Source: Nakamurella deserti
GTDB lineage: Bacteria > Actinomycetota > Actinomycetes > Mycobacteriales > Nakamurellaceae
NCBI RefSeq assembly: GCF_003260015.1
Contig: NZ_QCXS01000002.1
Coordinates: forward strand, 2,480,001-2,544,000
Length of the DNA: 64,000 bases
Direction: 5' to 3'
Part shown: one piece after another, positions 45,147-54,215 of the stretch
How positions within the stretch are numbered: position 1 is the first letter of the stretch
Layout of the letters: every line of letters starts with the position of its first letter
The notes under the pieces: model-generated
Database searches by the model: none
What the model saw: only the letters and a program-made list of their open reading frames with translations
Told to the model about the DNA's origin: nothing
Translations under genes and position numbers: made by a program

Positions 45147-45223
45147 GGCCGCACGAATGGTCAACTAATCCGGAGCCGCCACTTGCTGGCCGCTCCGCTT
45201 CTTCGCGCAAGGGGGTCCGCCAG

Positions 45224-45415
45224 ATGGGGCGAGGCCGTCAGAAGGCAAAGCAGACCAAGGTCGCACGGGATCTGAAGTACAACACCCGCGAGATCGACGT
45301 CAGCGCCTTACAGAACGAGCTCTCTGGACGACCCGGCTCTCCGCCGTCGGCCACGAGGGATGACCTTGACGAAGGGTACGGCGACTATGAGGATGCCTAC
45401 GGCACCGGTCGTTGA
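45224..45415 (+). CDS. DUF3073 protein
   Basis: A 63-residue basic protein with the invariant start MGRGRQKAKQTKVARDLKYN and a Glu/Asp/Tyr-rich end (DEGYGDYEDAYGTGR). The family is found across actinobacteria, often near purM/purF as here and in M. tuberculosis (Rv0810c). The function is unknown; the lysine/arginine-rich N-terminus suggests nucleic-acid binding. The ATG follows GGGGG at a normal distance, and the gene has its own promoter and terminator. Confidence 0.93.
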   Translation: MGRGRQKAKQTKVARDLKYNTREIDVSALQNELSGRPGSPPSATRDDLDEGYGDYEDAYGTGR

Positions 45416-45458
45416 GACCGGATCTTCTCTCTCCTGACGCGGTGCTAACGCGGACGAC

Positions 45459-45489
45459 GGGTGACCCCGGTTCACGCCGGGGTTGACCC
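45459..45489 (+). terminator. Hairpin after DUF3073
   Basis: CCCCGG (45465-45470) and CCGGGG (45477-45482) pair around a 6-nt loop, extended outward by GGGT/ACCC. Confidence 0.55.
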
Positions 45490-45495
45490 GCCTGC

Positions 45496-46114
45496 TCACC
45501 GTGGGCTCAGCGGACGGTCCGGAGCGACAGCGCCCGCCACCTGCCGCAGCAACGGCAGGCTCGGATCGGCGGCACGGCCCTGATCGTCGGTGGTGGCGGT
45601 CAGCGTCGTCACCAGGCTGATCGCGATGCGCCGTTCGGGCGGGTGGGCATGCCGGCGCCGACACCGGCGAAGGTTGCCTGGGCGATCCAGTCGGCCATCA
45701 GCAACACGCCGAGACCGTAGCCACGGTCGGCGTTCCGCGTGGTGCACACCGGGCACGCTTCGGTGCGCCGGCCCGGGCCGACGAGGTTGTCGCCGATCTG
45801 CTGCGCGTACCTCTCCGGCGTCAACAGCGCACCCGGGCCGACCTGCTCGGCGGTGGTGGCCAGATCGGTGATGTCGGTGGGCTGCACCGCTCCGGCCGTT
45901 GTCCACGACGGATTCCAGGAGGTCGGGTCCTCGACGACGGCGTGGCCGCCGGGATCTGCGGGAACGGTCGGCGTTCTGCGCTCCGGCTGTGCAGCGTCGG
46001 CGACGGGAGCAGGGCGGTGTCCGCGCCGGCGGTGGTCCGCAGCCCCATCGGCCCGAGGGTCTCGTCCTGCATCAGGGCGCCCAGCGGTTTCCCGGTGACC
46101 GCCGTCAGCAGGCG
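45496..46114 (-). pseudogene. Beta-lactamase-family serine hydrolase, truncated and frameshifted
   Basis: Three minus-strand frames in turn carry pieces of one protein. Near 46114-46000: RLLTAVTGKPLGALMQDETL, LGPMGLRTTAG, LPSPTLH. Near 45950-45650: DPTSWNPSWTTAGAV, TDITDLATTAEQVGPGALLT, RGYGLGVLLMADW. Near 45640-45500: RRIAISLVTTLTATTDDQG. These are the middle and end of a class C beta-lactamase/esterase-type hydrolase. The N-terminal half with the SxxK nucleophile is missing altogether. At least two frame changes (near 45980 and 45640) are needed. The three frames drift together, so this is a decayed gene. Confidence 0.7.
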
Positions 46115-46425
46115 GGCACGGCCCGTCGGCCGTCCCGGCGGGTCGGCGGCCGACGTGACCTCCATGGTGCGGTCACGGTCACGGGCGGGTTCGGACGAGC
46201 GGCATCCCGGGAGCTCATCCACTGACGGCCACGAGGGACCGGTCCCGGACCATCGATCCAGGCCCGGTGTCCGGAGGGCACCCCGGACACGCGCGACCGA
46301 TCCCGGATGCGGGCGCCCGATTCGCGGTCGGGAGTGCGGACGGCACCCGGACGCGGCAACCGGTTCCGGACGCGGGCAACCGATCCGGGCCGGGCACCGT
46401 CCTTGATCCGACGAGCCGATCGGAG
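46115..46425. other. Non-coding spacer with hairpins and short repeats
   Basis: No gene is supported. It holds a hairpin GTGTCCGG/CCGGACAC (46268-46291) and a tandem pair of 19-20 nt units beginning CCGGACGCGG (46347-46365 and 46366-46385). It occupies the place where the missing N-terminal half of the pseudogene would have been. Confidence 0.55.
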
Positions 46426-47010
46426 ATGACCGTGCGGGGACGACGACCGATCTTCCTGGCCGTGGCGCTGGTGCTGTCGACGGCCGCGGCCTCGGACGTG
46501 GCGACCTCGCCGGTACCGCTGCAGCCGCTGCTGCCCGAGCTGGCCGGCCGCTCCTTCGTCGCCGTCGGCACCGTGAGCGGCGCCGGCGGTGAGATCACCG
46601 CCCTGGCTCCCGGGGCCGCCCTGGAGCTCACGTTCGACAGCCGGTCGGTGGTGGCCGAGACGCCCTGTGGGCGGTACACCTACCCGCCGCTGACGGTCAC
46701 GCCGACCGGAGGCCGGTACGCGATCGACTTCGGCTCACCCACCGGTCCGGCGTGTGCGGACCCGGGCGGGGCCGGCCGGCCCACCGGCACGCTGCTCTGG
46801 AGCGGGCGTTCCGACGGCCGTCACGCCCTGGGCGACGGCCCGACCGCGATCGTGCTCGGCGCGGCCGCCGGCGACCTGTGGACCTCGGCCTGGGTGATCG
46901 TCCCGACCACCACGATGCTCCTCGCCGCCGCGGGCTGGTGGGCGGTTACGTCACGCCGTCGGCGCCGTGCGGCGCCGGGCGAGCTCCGGCCGCCCGGACC
47001 CTGGTGGTGA
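46426..47010 (+). CDS. META/HslJ-like exported protein with C-terminal membrane anchor
   Basis: A 194-residue protein. The signal sequence is at about 8-24 (PIFLAVALVLSTAAASDV). The central domain LPELAGRSFVAVGTVSGAGG, LELTFDSRSVVAETPCGRYT resembles META/HslJ domains (LAGRxF...LxFxxxxVxAxxGCN). A C-terminal hydrophobic helix VIVPTTTMLLAAAGWWAV is followed by a basic stop-transfer RRRRR. It would thus be anchored with the domain outside. The ATG at 46426 has a close purine run (CGGAG); a GTG two codons on is an alternative. The function is unknown. Confidence 0.65.
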   Translation: MTVRGRRPIFLAVALVLSTAAASDVATSPVPLQPLLPELAGRSFVAVGTVSGAGGEITALAPGAALELTFDSRSVVAETPCGRYTYPPLTVTPTGGRYAIDFGSPTGPACADPGGAGRPTGTLLWSGRSDGRHALGDGPTAIVLGAAAGDLWTSAWVIVPTTTMLLAAAGWWAVTSRRRRRAAPGELRPPGPWW

Positions 47011-47086
47011 GCACGGTCCCGCCGGGTGCCCTGGACACCCTCGGAGGAGTGGACGTGCGTTCACACCGTTCTCCCACGTCAGCGAT

Positions 47087-47113
47087 GTTTCCGGGCCCTC
47101 CGCGGCTGGGTAG
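47087..47113 (+). promoter_or_regulatory. SigB/SigF-like promoter before csbD
   Basis: GTTT at 47087-47090, a 17-nt spacer and GGGTAG at 47108-47113. The -10 is identical to that of the stress operon at 7968; the spacer is at or slightly above the usual range. The csbD start codon lies 160 bp downstream. Confidence 0.45.
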
Positions 47114-47272
47114 TACAGCAGTCGCGAGACGATGTGGCCACTGACGCGGGGATTCCCTGAGCGCGGCGGGCCGGACGACGGAACGCACGGCGTCTGACAG
47201 GGCATCCGCCCCCAGAGGTCACCTTCGGAGATCGGCGAAACCGCCGCCGGTCGAGAACGAGAGGAGTACCCG

Positions 47273-47458
47273 ATGAGCATCGGAGACAAGATCAAGCACG
47301 CCGCCGAAGAGGCCGTGGGCAAGGTCAAGGAGACCACCGGAAACGCGACCGACAACGAGAGCCTGAAGGCCGAGGGCCAGGCCGATCAGGCGTCGGCCAA
47401 CGCCAAGCAGGCCGGTGACAAGGTCGGCGACGCCGCCAAGAACGTGTTCGGCAGCTGA
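47273..47458 (+). CDS. CsbD-family stress protein
   Basis: A 61-residue, highly charged Ala/Lys-rich protein: IGDKIKHAAEEAVGKVKETT, NESLKAEGQADQA, NAKQAGDKVGDAAKNVFGS. CsbD in Bacillus is a SigB-controlled general stress protein of unknown activity. GAGAGGA precedes the ATG. A SigB-like promoter lies upstream, tying it to the same regulon as the 8-11 kb operon. The 63-residue gene follows 177 bp later. Confidence 0.9.
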   Translation: MSIGDKIKHAAEEAVGKVKETTGNATDNESLKAEGQADQASANAKQAGDKVGDAAKNVFGS

Positions 47459-47635
47459 GCCAGCGTCACCCCGGGGCCGCTGCGGACGTCTCGTCCGCGG
47501 CGGCCCTGTGCTTTTCCGCCTCTCGGGACGGACGGCATCTGCGGAACCGCCGTCGCCTCCCGGACGTTCCCTGACCGGGACGTGAACCGCCCGCACCACC
47601 GCACCACACCATCGCCACCCGAGAGGAGCACCACC

Positions 47636-47827
47636 ATGTTCGGAGCACTCAAGAAGCTGGCCACCGCCGGTGGTATCGCCGCTGCACTGCGCAGCCCGCA
47701 GGGGCAGCAGGCCATCGCCAAGGCGAAGCAGATGGCCGCCGACCCGGCCAACCGGCAGAAGATCGCCGACCTGGCCAAGAAGTTCGGCGGCAAGAACAAG
47801 GGCACCCGCGGCCCCGGTACGTACTGA
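47636..47827 (+). CDS. Small conserved-looking helical protein, unknown function
   Basis: A 63-residue basic protein: MFGALKKLATAGGIAAALRS, then PQGQQAIAKAKQMAADPANR and DLAKKFGGKNKG. The ATG follows GAGAGGAG at the same distance as in csbD, and a very strong terminator follows. The composition (Ala, Lys, Gln) resembles small stress proteins such as the neighbour. I do not know the family. Confidence 0.75.
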   Translation: MFGALKKLATAGGIAAALRSPQGQQAIAKAKQMAADPANRQKIADLAKKFGGKNKGTRGPGTY

Positions 47828-47844
47828 CCGGTCTTATGACGCCA

Positions 47845-47880
47845 CGAGCCGCCGTCCCCGTGTTCGGGGACGGCGGCTCG
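47845..47880. terminator. Very strong bidirectional hairpin terminator
   Basis: Perfect 15-bp arms CGAGCCGCCGTCCCC (47845-47859) and its complement (47866-47880) with a 6-nt loop, between the convergent 63-residue gene and purM. Confidence 0.9.
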
Positions 47881-47896
47881 CGTCGTGAAGGCAGGG

Positions 47897-48976
47897 TCAG
47901 AAGCGCGGGTGATCGCCCTCGAGGGTCACCCGGGGCTCGTCCACGCCGGACGCCTCGACGGTGCCGAGAACCCAGTTCGGCACGTGCCGGGCGGTCAGGA
48001 TGGCCTGCGCCCGGTCGGCGTCGTCGGCCTTGACGACGGCGACCATGCCCACACCCATGTTGAAGGCCAGTTCCATCTCGGCCCGCTCGACGCGACCGTG
48101 TCCGGCGACGAAGCCGAACACCGGCAGCGGCTGCCAGCTGCGCCGGTCCAGCCGGGCGGTGACACCGCGGGGGATGACCCGGGCCAGGTTGTTGACCAGC
48201 CCACCACCGGTGATGTGGGCGTAGGCGTGCACCTCGGTGTCCCGGCCCAGCGCCAGACAGTCCAGCGCGTAGATCCGCGTCGGCTCCAGCAGCTCGACCC
48301 CGAGCGGTCGGCCGAACTCCTCGACGTAGCCCTCCAGCGGCAGCCGCTGGATCTCCAACAGGATCCGCCGGACCATCGAGAACCCGTTGGCGTGCACGCC
48401 CGACGAGCCCAACGCGATCACCACGTCGCCCGGCCGGACCCGGTCCGGCCCGAGGATGGCGTCCATCTCGACGATCCCCACGGCGGTGGCGGCCAGGTCG
48501 TAGTCGTCGACGTTCATCAGACCCGGGTGTTCGGCGGTCTCCCCGCCGACCAGCGCGCAGCCCGACAGCTGGCAGCCCTTGGCGATCCCGCCGACGATGG
48601 TGGCGATCTTCTCCGGGACCAGCGCTCCACAGGCGATGTAGTCCTGCAGGAACAGCGGCTCCGCGCCGCACGCGACGAGGTCGTCGACCACCATCGCGAC
48701 CAGGTCGATACCGATGGTGTCGTGGACGTCCAGAGCCTGCGCGATCGCGGTCTTGGTCCCGACCCCGTCGGACGACGACGCCAGCACCGGCTCCCGGTAC
48801 TTGCCCATCGGCAGCTTGAACAGCGACGCGAAACCGCCGATGCCGCCCAGCACCTCGGGCCGGTAGGTCTTCTCGGTGTGCTTGCGCATCAGATCGACGG
48901 CTGCTTCACCGGCGGCGACGGAGACGCCGGACCCGGCGTAGGTCGTGCCGGAGCCCAGCGGGTGGTGTTCGGTCAT
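47897..48976 (-). CDS. purM: Phosphoribosylformylglycinamidine cyclo-ligase (AIR synthetase)
   Basis: A 359-residue enzyme closing the imidazole ring in step 5 of purine synthesis (FGAM + ATP to AIR). Motifs are YAGSGVSVAAGEAAVDLM, LASSSDGVGTKTAIAQAL (DGVGTK), GIDLVAMVVDDLVACGAEPL, CALVGGETAEHPG, ALGSSGVHANGFSMVR and AHITGGGLVNNLARVIP. Its ATG overlaps the purF stop (ATGA), the standard purF-purM operon. The C-terminal MGVGMVAVV is also typical. Confidence 0.97.
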   Translation of the reverse strand: MTEHHPLGSGTTYAGSGVSVAAGEAAVDLMRKHTEKTYRPEVLGGIGGFASLFKLPMGKYREPVLASSSDGVGTKTAIAQALDVHDTIGIDLVAMVVDDLVACGAEPLFLQDYIACGALVPEKIATIVGGIAKGCQLSGCALVGGETAEHPGLMNVDDYDLAATAVGIVEMDAILGPDRVRPGDVVIALGSSGVHANGFSMVRRILLEIQRLPLEGYVEEFGRPLGVELLEPTRIYALDCLALGRDTEVHAYAHITGGGLVNNLARVIPRGVTARLDRRSWQPLPVFGFVAGHGRVERAEMELAFNMGVGMVAVVKADDADRAQAILTARHVPNWVLGTVEASGVDEPRVTLEGDHPRF

Positions 48977-50586
48977 GGTCGGGTCAGTGCATCCTCTGCG
49001 CCGTAGCTTGCCGCGTGGACCGATGGCACTCCCGCATCCGCACCGGAGGCGACGCCCCGGGCGATGCCCTCCAGGACGTGCTTGCCGACCTGGGCGGGGA
49101 TGGCCACCGGGTACTCACCGGTGAAGCAGGCCGTGCAGAGCCGGTTGCGCGGCTGCTCGGACGACTGCACCAACGATTCGAGGGAGACGTAGCCGAGGGT
49201 GTCCGCGCCGATGAAGGCCCGCACCGACTCGACGGCGCTCTCGTCCGGGCTCGCGTTGGCGATCAGCTCGGTGCGGGAGGCGAAGTCGATCCCGTAGAAG
49301 CAGGGCCAGCGCACCGGCGGTGCGGCGATCCGCACGTGGACCTCCAGCGCCCCCGACTCGCGCAGCATCCGGACCAGGGCCCGCTGGGTGTTGCCGCGGA
49401 CGATGGAGTCGTCCACGACGATGAGCCGCTTCCCACGGATGACGTCCCGCAGCGGGTTCAGCTTGAGCCGGATACCGAGCTGCCGGATGGTCTGCGACGG
49501 CTGGATGAAGGTCCGCCCCACGTAGGCGTTCTTGACCAGGCCCTGGCCGTACGGGATGCCCGACTGCTGGGCGTAGCCGATGGCCGCCGGCGTGCCGGAC
49601 TCGGGCGTCGGGATGACCAGGTCGGCCTCCACCGGTGCCTCGATGGCCAGCCGGCGACCGACCTCGACCCGGGTCGCGTGCACGCCGCGGCCGGCGATGG
49701 TGGTGTCCGGCCGGGCCAGGTAGGCGTACTCGAAGAGGCAGCCCTTGGGATCGGGGGTGGCGAACCGTTCGCTGCGCAGCCCGTCGTTGTCGATGGCCAG
49801 CAGTTCGCCCGGCTCGACCTCACGGACGTAGGAGGCGCCGACGATGTCCAGGGCGGCGGTCTCGGAGGCGACGACCCAGCCGCGGTCCAACCGGCCCAGC
49901 ACCAGCGGGTGGATGCCCTGCGGGTCGCGGGCGGCGTACAGGGTCTGCTCGTCGCAGAAGACGAAGTTGAACGCGCCCTTGAGCGTGGGCAGCAGCTCCA
50001 TCGCGGCTCCGAAGATCGTGGAGTCGGCGGAGCGGTCGGCCAGCAGCCGGGTGACGACGTCGGAGTCGGTGGTCGACCGGTTGAACGCCGACCGGCCGGG
50101 GATGAGCGCGGCCTTGGACGCGAGCTCGGCGGTGTTGACCAGGTTGCCGTTGTGGCCCAGCGCGATGCCGCTGCCGACCGCCGTGGTGGCGTAGGTGGGC
50201 TGCGCGTTCTCCCAGTTGTTCCCGCCGGTGGTGGAGTAGCGGCAGTGCCCGACGGCGATGTGTCCGACCAGCGACGACAGCGTCTGCTCGTCGAAGACCT
50301 GGGAGACCAGGCCGAGGTCCTTGAACACCAGGATGCCGGCGCCGTCGGCCACGGCGATGCCGGCGGCCTCCTGGCCGCGGTGCTGCAGCGCGTACAGCCC
50401 GTAGTAGGTCAGCTTGGCGACCTCTTCGCCGGGAGCCCAGACGCCGAAGACGCCGCACTCCTCCTTGGGCCCCTCGTCGACGACGTCGATCTCCAGACGT
50501 CGCCCCGACAGGGGCGGCTGCGGCGGGTCCGCCGGGTGGTGGCTGATCGGGTGCGCATCGAGGCTGTTCGCCGCGAGTCTGTCCAC
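48973..50586 (-). CDS. purF: Amidophosphoribosyltransferase
   Basis: A 537-residue enzyme making phosphoribosylamine from PRPP and glutamine, the committed step of purine synthesis. After a 43-residue propeptide the N-terminal nucleophile Cys lies in KEECGVFGVWAPGEEVAKL, with LYALQHRGQEAAGIAV as the glutaminase signature, HCRYSTTGGNNWENAQP next and RSTTDSDVV. The PRTase PRPP loop is VVDDSIVRGNTQRALVRML. Cysteines near the end (CTACFTGEYP and CFYGIDF) suggest the Fe-S-containing type. The GTG at 50586 follows AAGGAG. The 148 bp upstream hold its promoter. Confidence 0.97.
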   Translation of the reverse strand: MDRLAANSLDAHPISHHPADPPQPPLSGRRLEIDVVDEGPKEECGVFGVWAPGEEVAKLTYYGLYALQHRGQEAAGIAVADGAGILVFKDLGLVSQVFDEQTLSSLVGHIAVGHCRYSTTGGNNWENAQPTYATTAVGSGIALGHNGNLVNTAELASKAALIPGRSAFNRSTTDSDVVTRLLADRSADSTIFGAAMELLPTLKGAFNFVFCDEQTLYAARDPQGIHPLVLGRLDRGWVVASETAALDIVGASYVREVEPGELLAIDNDGLRSERFATPDPKGCLFEYAYLARPDTTIAGRGVHATRVEVGRRLAIEAPVEADLVIPTPESGTPAAIGYAQQSGIPYGQGLVKNAYVGRTFIQPSQTIRQLGIRLKLNPLRDVIRGKRLIVVDDSIVRGNTQRALVRMLRESGALEVHVRIAAPPVRWPCFYGIDFASRTELIANASPDESAVESVRAFIGADTLGYVSLESLVQSSEQPRNRLCTACFTGEYPVAIPAQVGKHVLEGIARGVASGADAGVPSVHAASYGAEDALTRP

Positions 50587-50734
50587 GAGTCAGGGCTCCT
50601 TGTGTGGGCGGAAACTACGGCACCACTCTAACGGCCACCCCCGGCCCCGGACCGGGCGCACGGCGGCATCACACCGACGCCCGTGATGTCTGCGCACGTA
50701 ACACGGCGTTAACACCGCGGGTCTGTGGGCGGGT

Positions 50735-51733
50735 TCACACCTCGACGTCCGGGCGCACCGGCCGCCCGTTCCGGTGGTGGCCCGCCGCGAGCACGACCGC
50801 CCGCACCGCCAGGCAGGTCCGCAGATGCCGGTTCGTCGCGGTGTCCAGCGACCGGGACAGGTGTTCGTCACTGGCCGAGCTGACCACGAAGTACAGCGCC
50901 GAGAAGGCCCCGAGGAACACCGCCACCCGCACGTGCTCCGCGGTCATCGTGTACCGGTCACCGGCCACGAACACCTCCCACAGGATGCGCGGCTGCACCC
51001 CGATCCACGACCGGACGGTGGGCTCGTCCACCGTCAGCACTCCGAACAGCACGAAGAACGCGCTGATGGCGAGCCCCACCACGAACGCCACCATCAGCTT
51101 GCCGAAGACCGCGACCAGCAGCAGGTTCAGCCGCTCGCGCAGCCGCAGCGGCACGACGGTCCAGGCCACCGCCCCGGCCGGACGCAGCGCCGCCGGCAGC
51201 GCCGCCCGGACCTCCTCGGCATCGGCGAAGACGGCGAAGTCCTCCAGATCGGCCCGGCCCCGCCGCATCAGGAAGGCGACGATCAGCGCGAGCAGCAGCA
51301 GCACGGTGAGCACCAGGGGGATGCCGCTGAGCTCCCCGGCGGTCTGCCAGGTCGCGTTGTTGAGGAAGAAGAAGGTGATCGCGACCAGCAGCAGGGGCAG
51401 CACGTGCAGGACGCCGGACTCGCCGGTGACCACCGAGCGGAAGAACCAGTGCAGCGAGAACCGCAGCACCCGGTTGACGCCGAACGCGGTGGCGGCGAAG
51501 GCCAGCACCACGGCCAGCACCGGTACGGCCCACCACACGAACGCCGGCGCGGTGGCGTCCTCCTCCTGGATCAGCACCAGGGTGGCGGCCAGCAGCACGC
51601 CCGCCGCGACGATGCCGGTCAGCAGGGCGCCGGGGCGGCGGAAGACGCCGCGGACGCTGGCGTACCCCGGCACCAGGGCCGGGCACCCGGACTCGAGCAG
51701 GAACCGCTCCCCCGGTGTCCGGTCCGGTGTCAC
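50735..51733 (-). CDS. Six-helix integral membrane protein, unknown function
   Basis: A 332-residue protein with about six membrane helices (near residues 36-55, 63-85, 108-127, 138-155, 205-235 and 275-292) and a charged loop between helices four and five ([21 protein letters not shown]). Parts such as [20 protein letters not shown] and [20 protein letters not shown] look like a conserved actinobacterial membrane family I cannot name. A GTG at 51733 overlaps the stop of the sterol-carrier-like gene (GTGA), so the pair is coupled. It may act in envelope or transport functions. Confidence 0.75.
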   Translation of the reverse strand: MTPDRTPGERFLLESGCPALVPGYASVRGVFRRPGALLTGIVAAGVLLAATLVLIQEEDATAPAFVWWAVPVLAVVLAFAATAFGVNRVLRFSLHWFFRSVVTGESGVLHVLPLLLVAITFFFLNNATWQTAGELSGIPLVLTVLLLLALIVAFLMRRGRADLEDFAVFADAEEVRAALPAALRPAGAVAWTVVPLRLRERLNLLLVAVFGKLMVAFVVGLAISAFFVLFGVLTVDEPTVRSWIGVQPRILWEVFVAGDRYTMTAEHVRVAVFLGAFSALYFVVSSASDEHLSRSLDTATNRHLRTCLAVRAVVLAAGHHRNGRPVRPDVEV

Positions 51734-52098
51734 GGCTCCGCCAACGGCAGCAGGGCGGCGAGGTCGGCCCGCAGCCCACTGGCGTTGACCCGGCCGGCCG
51801 CCACCGCCCCCTCCCACGACAACCGGCCCGACACCAGGTCCAGCCAGGTCGCGGCGTCCATCTCCACGACGTTGGGCGGGGTGCCGCGGGTGTGCCGCGG
51901 GCCCTCGATCGCCTGCACCGCGGCGAACGGCGGCACCCGGATCTCCACGGTGTGGCCGGGGTGCTGCTGCGCGAGCCACCGCAGCGTGGTGCGCACGAGG
52001 TCGCGGGCCGGGACCGGGGCGCCGGCGTCGGCCGGGTCGGCCAGTCGCCGCAAGGCCGTGCGGACCTCCGCCGCCGTCACCGCCCGTCGCACCATCAC
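51730..52098 (-). CDS. Sterol-carrier-like (SCP2-type) protein, Rv0807-like
   Basis: A 122-residue protein. [40 protein letters not shown] and [20 protein letters not shown] match the small actinobacterial sterol-carrier family found beside purF (Rv0807 in M. tuberculosis). The final [18 protein letters not shown] resembles SCP2 endings. Two Met codons open the frame. It is divergent from the serine hydrolase across 174 bp. The role is unknown; hydrophobic ligand binding is inferred from the fold only. Confidence 0.82.
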   Translation of the reverse strand: MMVRRAVTAAEVRTALRRLADPADAGAPVPARDLVRTTLRWLAQQHPGHTVEIRVPPFAAVQAIEGPRHTRGTPPNVVEMDAATWLDLVSGRLSWEGAVAAGRVNASGLRADLAALLPLAEP

Positions 52099-52272
52099 CG
52101 CGCCAGATTACGACCCGACGACGGCTCCCGTTCCGCAGCGTGCCCGCCCGGTGGCACAGAGTGGACGGATGGTGCTCTCGCGAGCCCGACCCAGGTCCCT
52201 GTCCGGTGGGCCCGCCGGTCCCTATCGTCGGTCCTCGACGGGCAGGGCCGCAGCGGCGTGGGAGAAGCAGAG

Positions 52273-53973
52273 ATGACCGATCGACGGACGTTCCTCACCG
52301 GCGCCGCGGGCGCCGTCGGTGCGCTGGGAGCGGGCGGCCTGCTCGCCTCCTGCACCACCACGCCGACCACCACCGGCGCCTCCGGCACCATCGGCACGTC
52401 CGCCGCCATCGACACGTCCGGCGCCTCCGGGCCGGCCACCGGGACGACCACCGCCGCACCTCCCGCCGGGAACCCCACGTTCACGCTCGCGCCGGTCGGG
52501 GACACCTCCCCCGACGGGTACTCCGTGCTCGCCGTCGACGACTCCCGTATCGAGGCGGCGGTGGCGGCGCTGGACGGGATCGCGGAGGACGTGATGCAGC
52601 GCTCGGGCATCCCCGGCATGGCCATCGCGGTCGTCCGGGGGGCGCAGGTGCGGTACGCGAAGGGGTTCGGCGTCCGGGAGGTCGGCAGGCCCGAGACGAT
52701 CGACGCCGACACGGTGTTCCAGCTGGCGTCGGTGTCCAAGTCGATCGCCGCCACGTGCGTGGCGAAGGCCGTCACCGACAAGGTCGTCACCTGGACGGAC
52801 CCCATCGTGTCGCACCTGCCGGACGTCGAACTCAGCGATCCGGCGGTGACCGCCATGGTCACCGTCGCGGACTGCTTCGCCCATCGCACCGGCCTCCCCG
52901 ACGCGGCCGGCGACGACCTGGAGGGGCTGGGGTTCGACCGGACGCAGATCCTGGAGCGGCTGCGGTTGTTCCCGCTGGATCTGTTCCGCGCCTCCTACCA
53001 CTACACCAACTTCGGGCTCACCCTCGGCGGCACCGCGGTGGCGGCGGCGGCCGGCCTGCCGTGGGAGGACCTCTGTGCGAAGAACGTCTACGAGCCGCTC
53101 AGGATGACCGCCACCAGCTCCACGCACGAGGGCTATCTCTCGCGGGCGAACCGCGCGACGATCCACTTCCCGGTCGACGGCGGCTTCCGGCCGCTGTACA
53201 CCCGCGACGCCGACGCACAGTCGCCGGCCGGCGGGGTCAGCTCGTCGGTGAACGACCTGACCCGGTGGCTGAGCCTGCAGCTCGCGGACGGGCAGGTGGA
53301 CGGCGTGCCGCTGATCGACCCGGACGTGCTGCTGGAGATGCACCTGCCCCACATCACCAACGCGCCGGCGACGGCACCGGTCGAGCGGAGCCGCTTCTAC
53401 GGCTACGGCGTCAACGTCGAGACGACCTCCAGCGGTCACGTGCGGTGGGGGCATTCCGGCGCCTTCTACGTCGGCGCCGGCACCTGCTACGGCATCGTGC
53501 CGGCGGCCGGCGTGGCCGTCGTCGTGCTCACCAACGCCGCGCCCCTGGGCGTCGCGGAAGCCGTCGCCTTCAGCTTCACCGACCTGGTGCGCACCGGCGT
53601 GGTGGAGCGGGACTGGCTCGACCACTACGGACCGCTGTTCACACAGCTGTTCGTCAACCCGAGCACCGTCGCCGGCCCCGCCCCGGCGGACGCCGCACCG
53701 CCGCGCCCGTCGGCCGCGTACACCGGCATCTACCGCAACGACTACGTCGGCGACGTCACGGTGACCGACAGCGGTGGCACGCTCACCGTCACCCTGGGAC
53801 CCAAGGACCTGACCGCACCCCTCACCCCCTACGACGGTGACGTCTTCGCCTGGGAGCCGCCGGGCGGCAACGGTGACCCGGTCTCGGCGGTGACGTTCGG
53901 CGGAGAACCCGGCGGTCCGGTCACCACGATGACGCTGGAGTTCCTGCAGCTCGGTGACCTCGTCCGGGTCTGA
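52273..53973 (+). CDS. Serine hydrolase of the class C beta-lactamase/DD-peptidase family, lipoprotein
   Basis: A 566-residue exported enzyme. The signal has twin arginines (DRRTFLTGAAGAVGALGAGG) and a lipobox LLASC at about 24-28, so it is probably a Tat-exported lipoprotein. A Thr/Ser-rich linker (to about 68) is followed by the catalytic domain: SVSK (S153, K156), HYTNFG (Tyr 244) and the third motif GHSGAF near 395. PSAAYTGIYRNDYVGDVTV begins a C-terminal lipocalin-like domain (DUF3471 style). Substrates could be esters, D-amino-acid peptides or beta-lactams. The decayed relative at 45.5-46.1 kb is a different copy. Confidence 0.88.
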   Translation: MTDRRTFLTGAAGAVGALGAGGLLASCTTTPTTTGASGTIGTSAAIDTSGASGPATGTTTAAPPAGNPTFTLAPVGDTSPDGYSVLAVDDSRIEAAVAALDGIAEDVMQRSGIPGMAIAVVRGAQVRYAKGFGVREVGRPETIDADTVFQLASVSKSIAATCVAKAVTDKVVTWTDPIVSHLPDVELSDPAVTAMVTVADCFAHRTGLPDAAGDDLEGLGFDRTQILERLRLFPLDLFRASYHYTNFGLTLGGTAVAAAAGLPWEDLCAKNVYEPLRMTATSSTHEGYLSRANRATIHFPVDGGFRPLYTRDADAQSPAGGVSSSVNDLTRWLSLQLADGQVDGVPLIDPDVLLEMHLPHITNAPATAPVERSRFYGYGVNVETTSSGHVRWGHSGAFYVGAGTCYGIVPAAGVAVVVLTNAAPLGVAEAVAFSFTDLVRTGVVERDWLDHYGPLFTQLFVNPSTVAGPAPADAAPPRPSAAYTGIYRNDYVGDVTVTDSGGTLTVTLGPKDLTAPLTPYDGDVFAWEPPGGNGDPVSAVTFGGEPGGPVTTMTLEFLQLGDLVRV

Positions 53974-54215
53974 ACCGTCCCGGCGACACGCGTCGCCCGC
54001 CCGGTGCCGCCCCGGACCGGTGAGCAGGACGCCGGGTTCGTCACGCTGCGCGAACACTTCCGGCGCGCGCCTTTCGTCCGTTTCCCCGAACGAGCGCAGA
54101 AACGGCGCTGGATAACGTTCTGGTCACAAGAAATTTCGTTCCGTGACTTCCTGCGACGAAGCGCTGACGATCGGCTCGCCAGCTGTGAAACGGCGATGAA
54201 GCGCGGAGGAAAAGC

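Noticed and set aside
45496-46222. Three separate small genes on the minus strand
   Set aside because: Each carries a consecutive piece of one serine-hydrolase domain, so they are fragments of one decayed gene.
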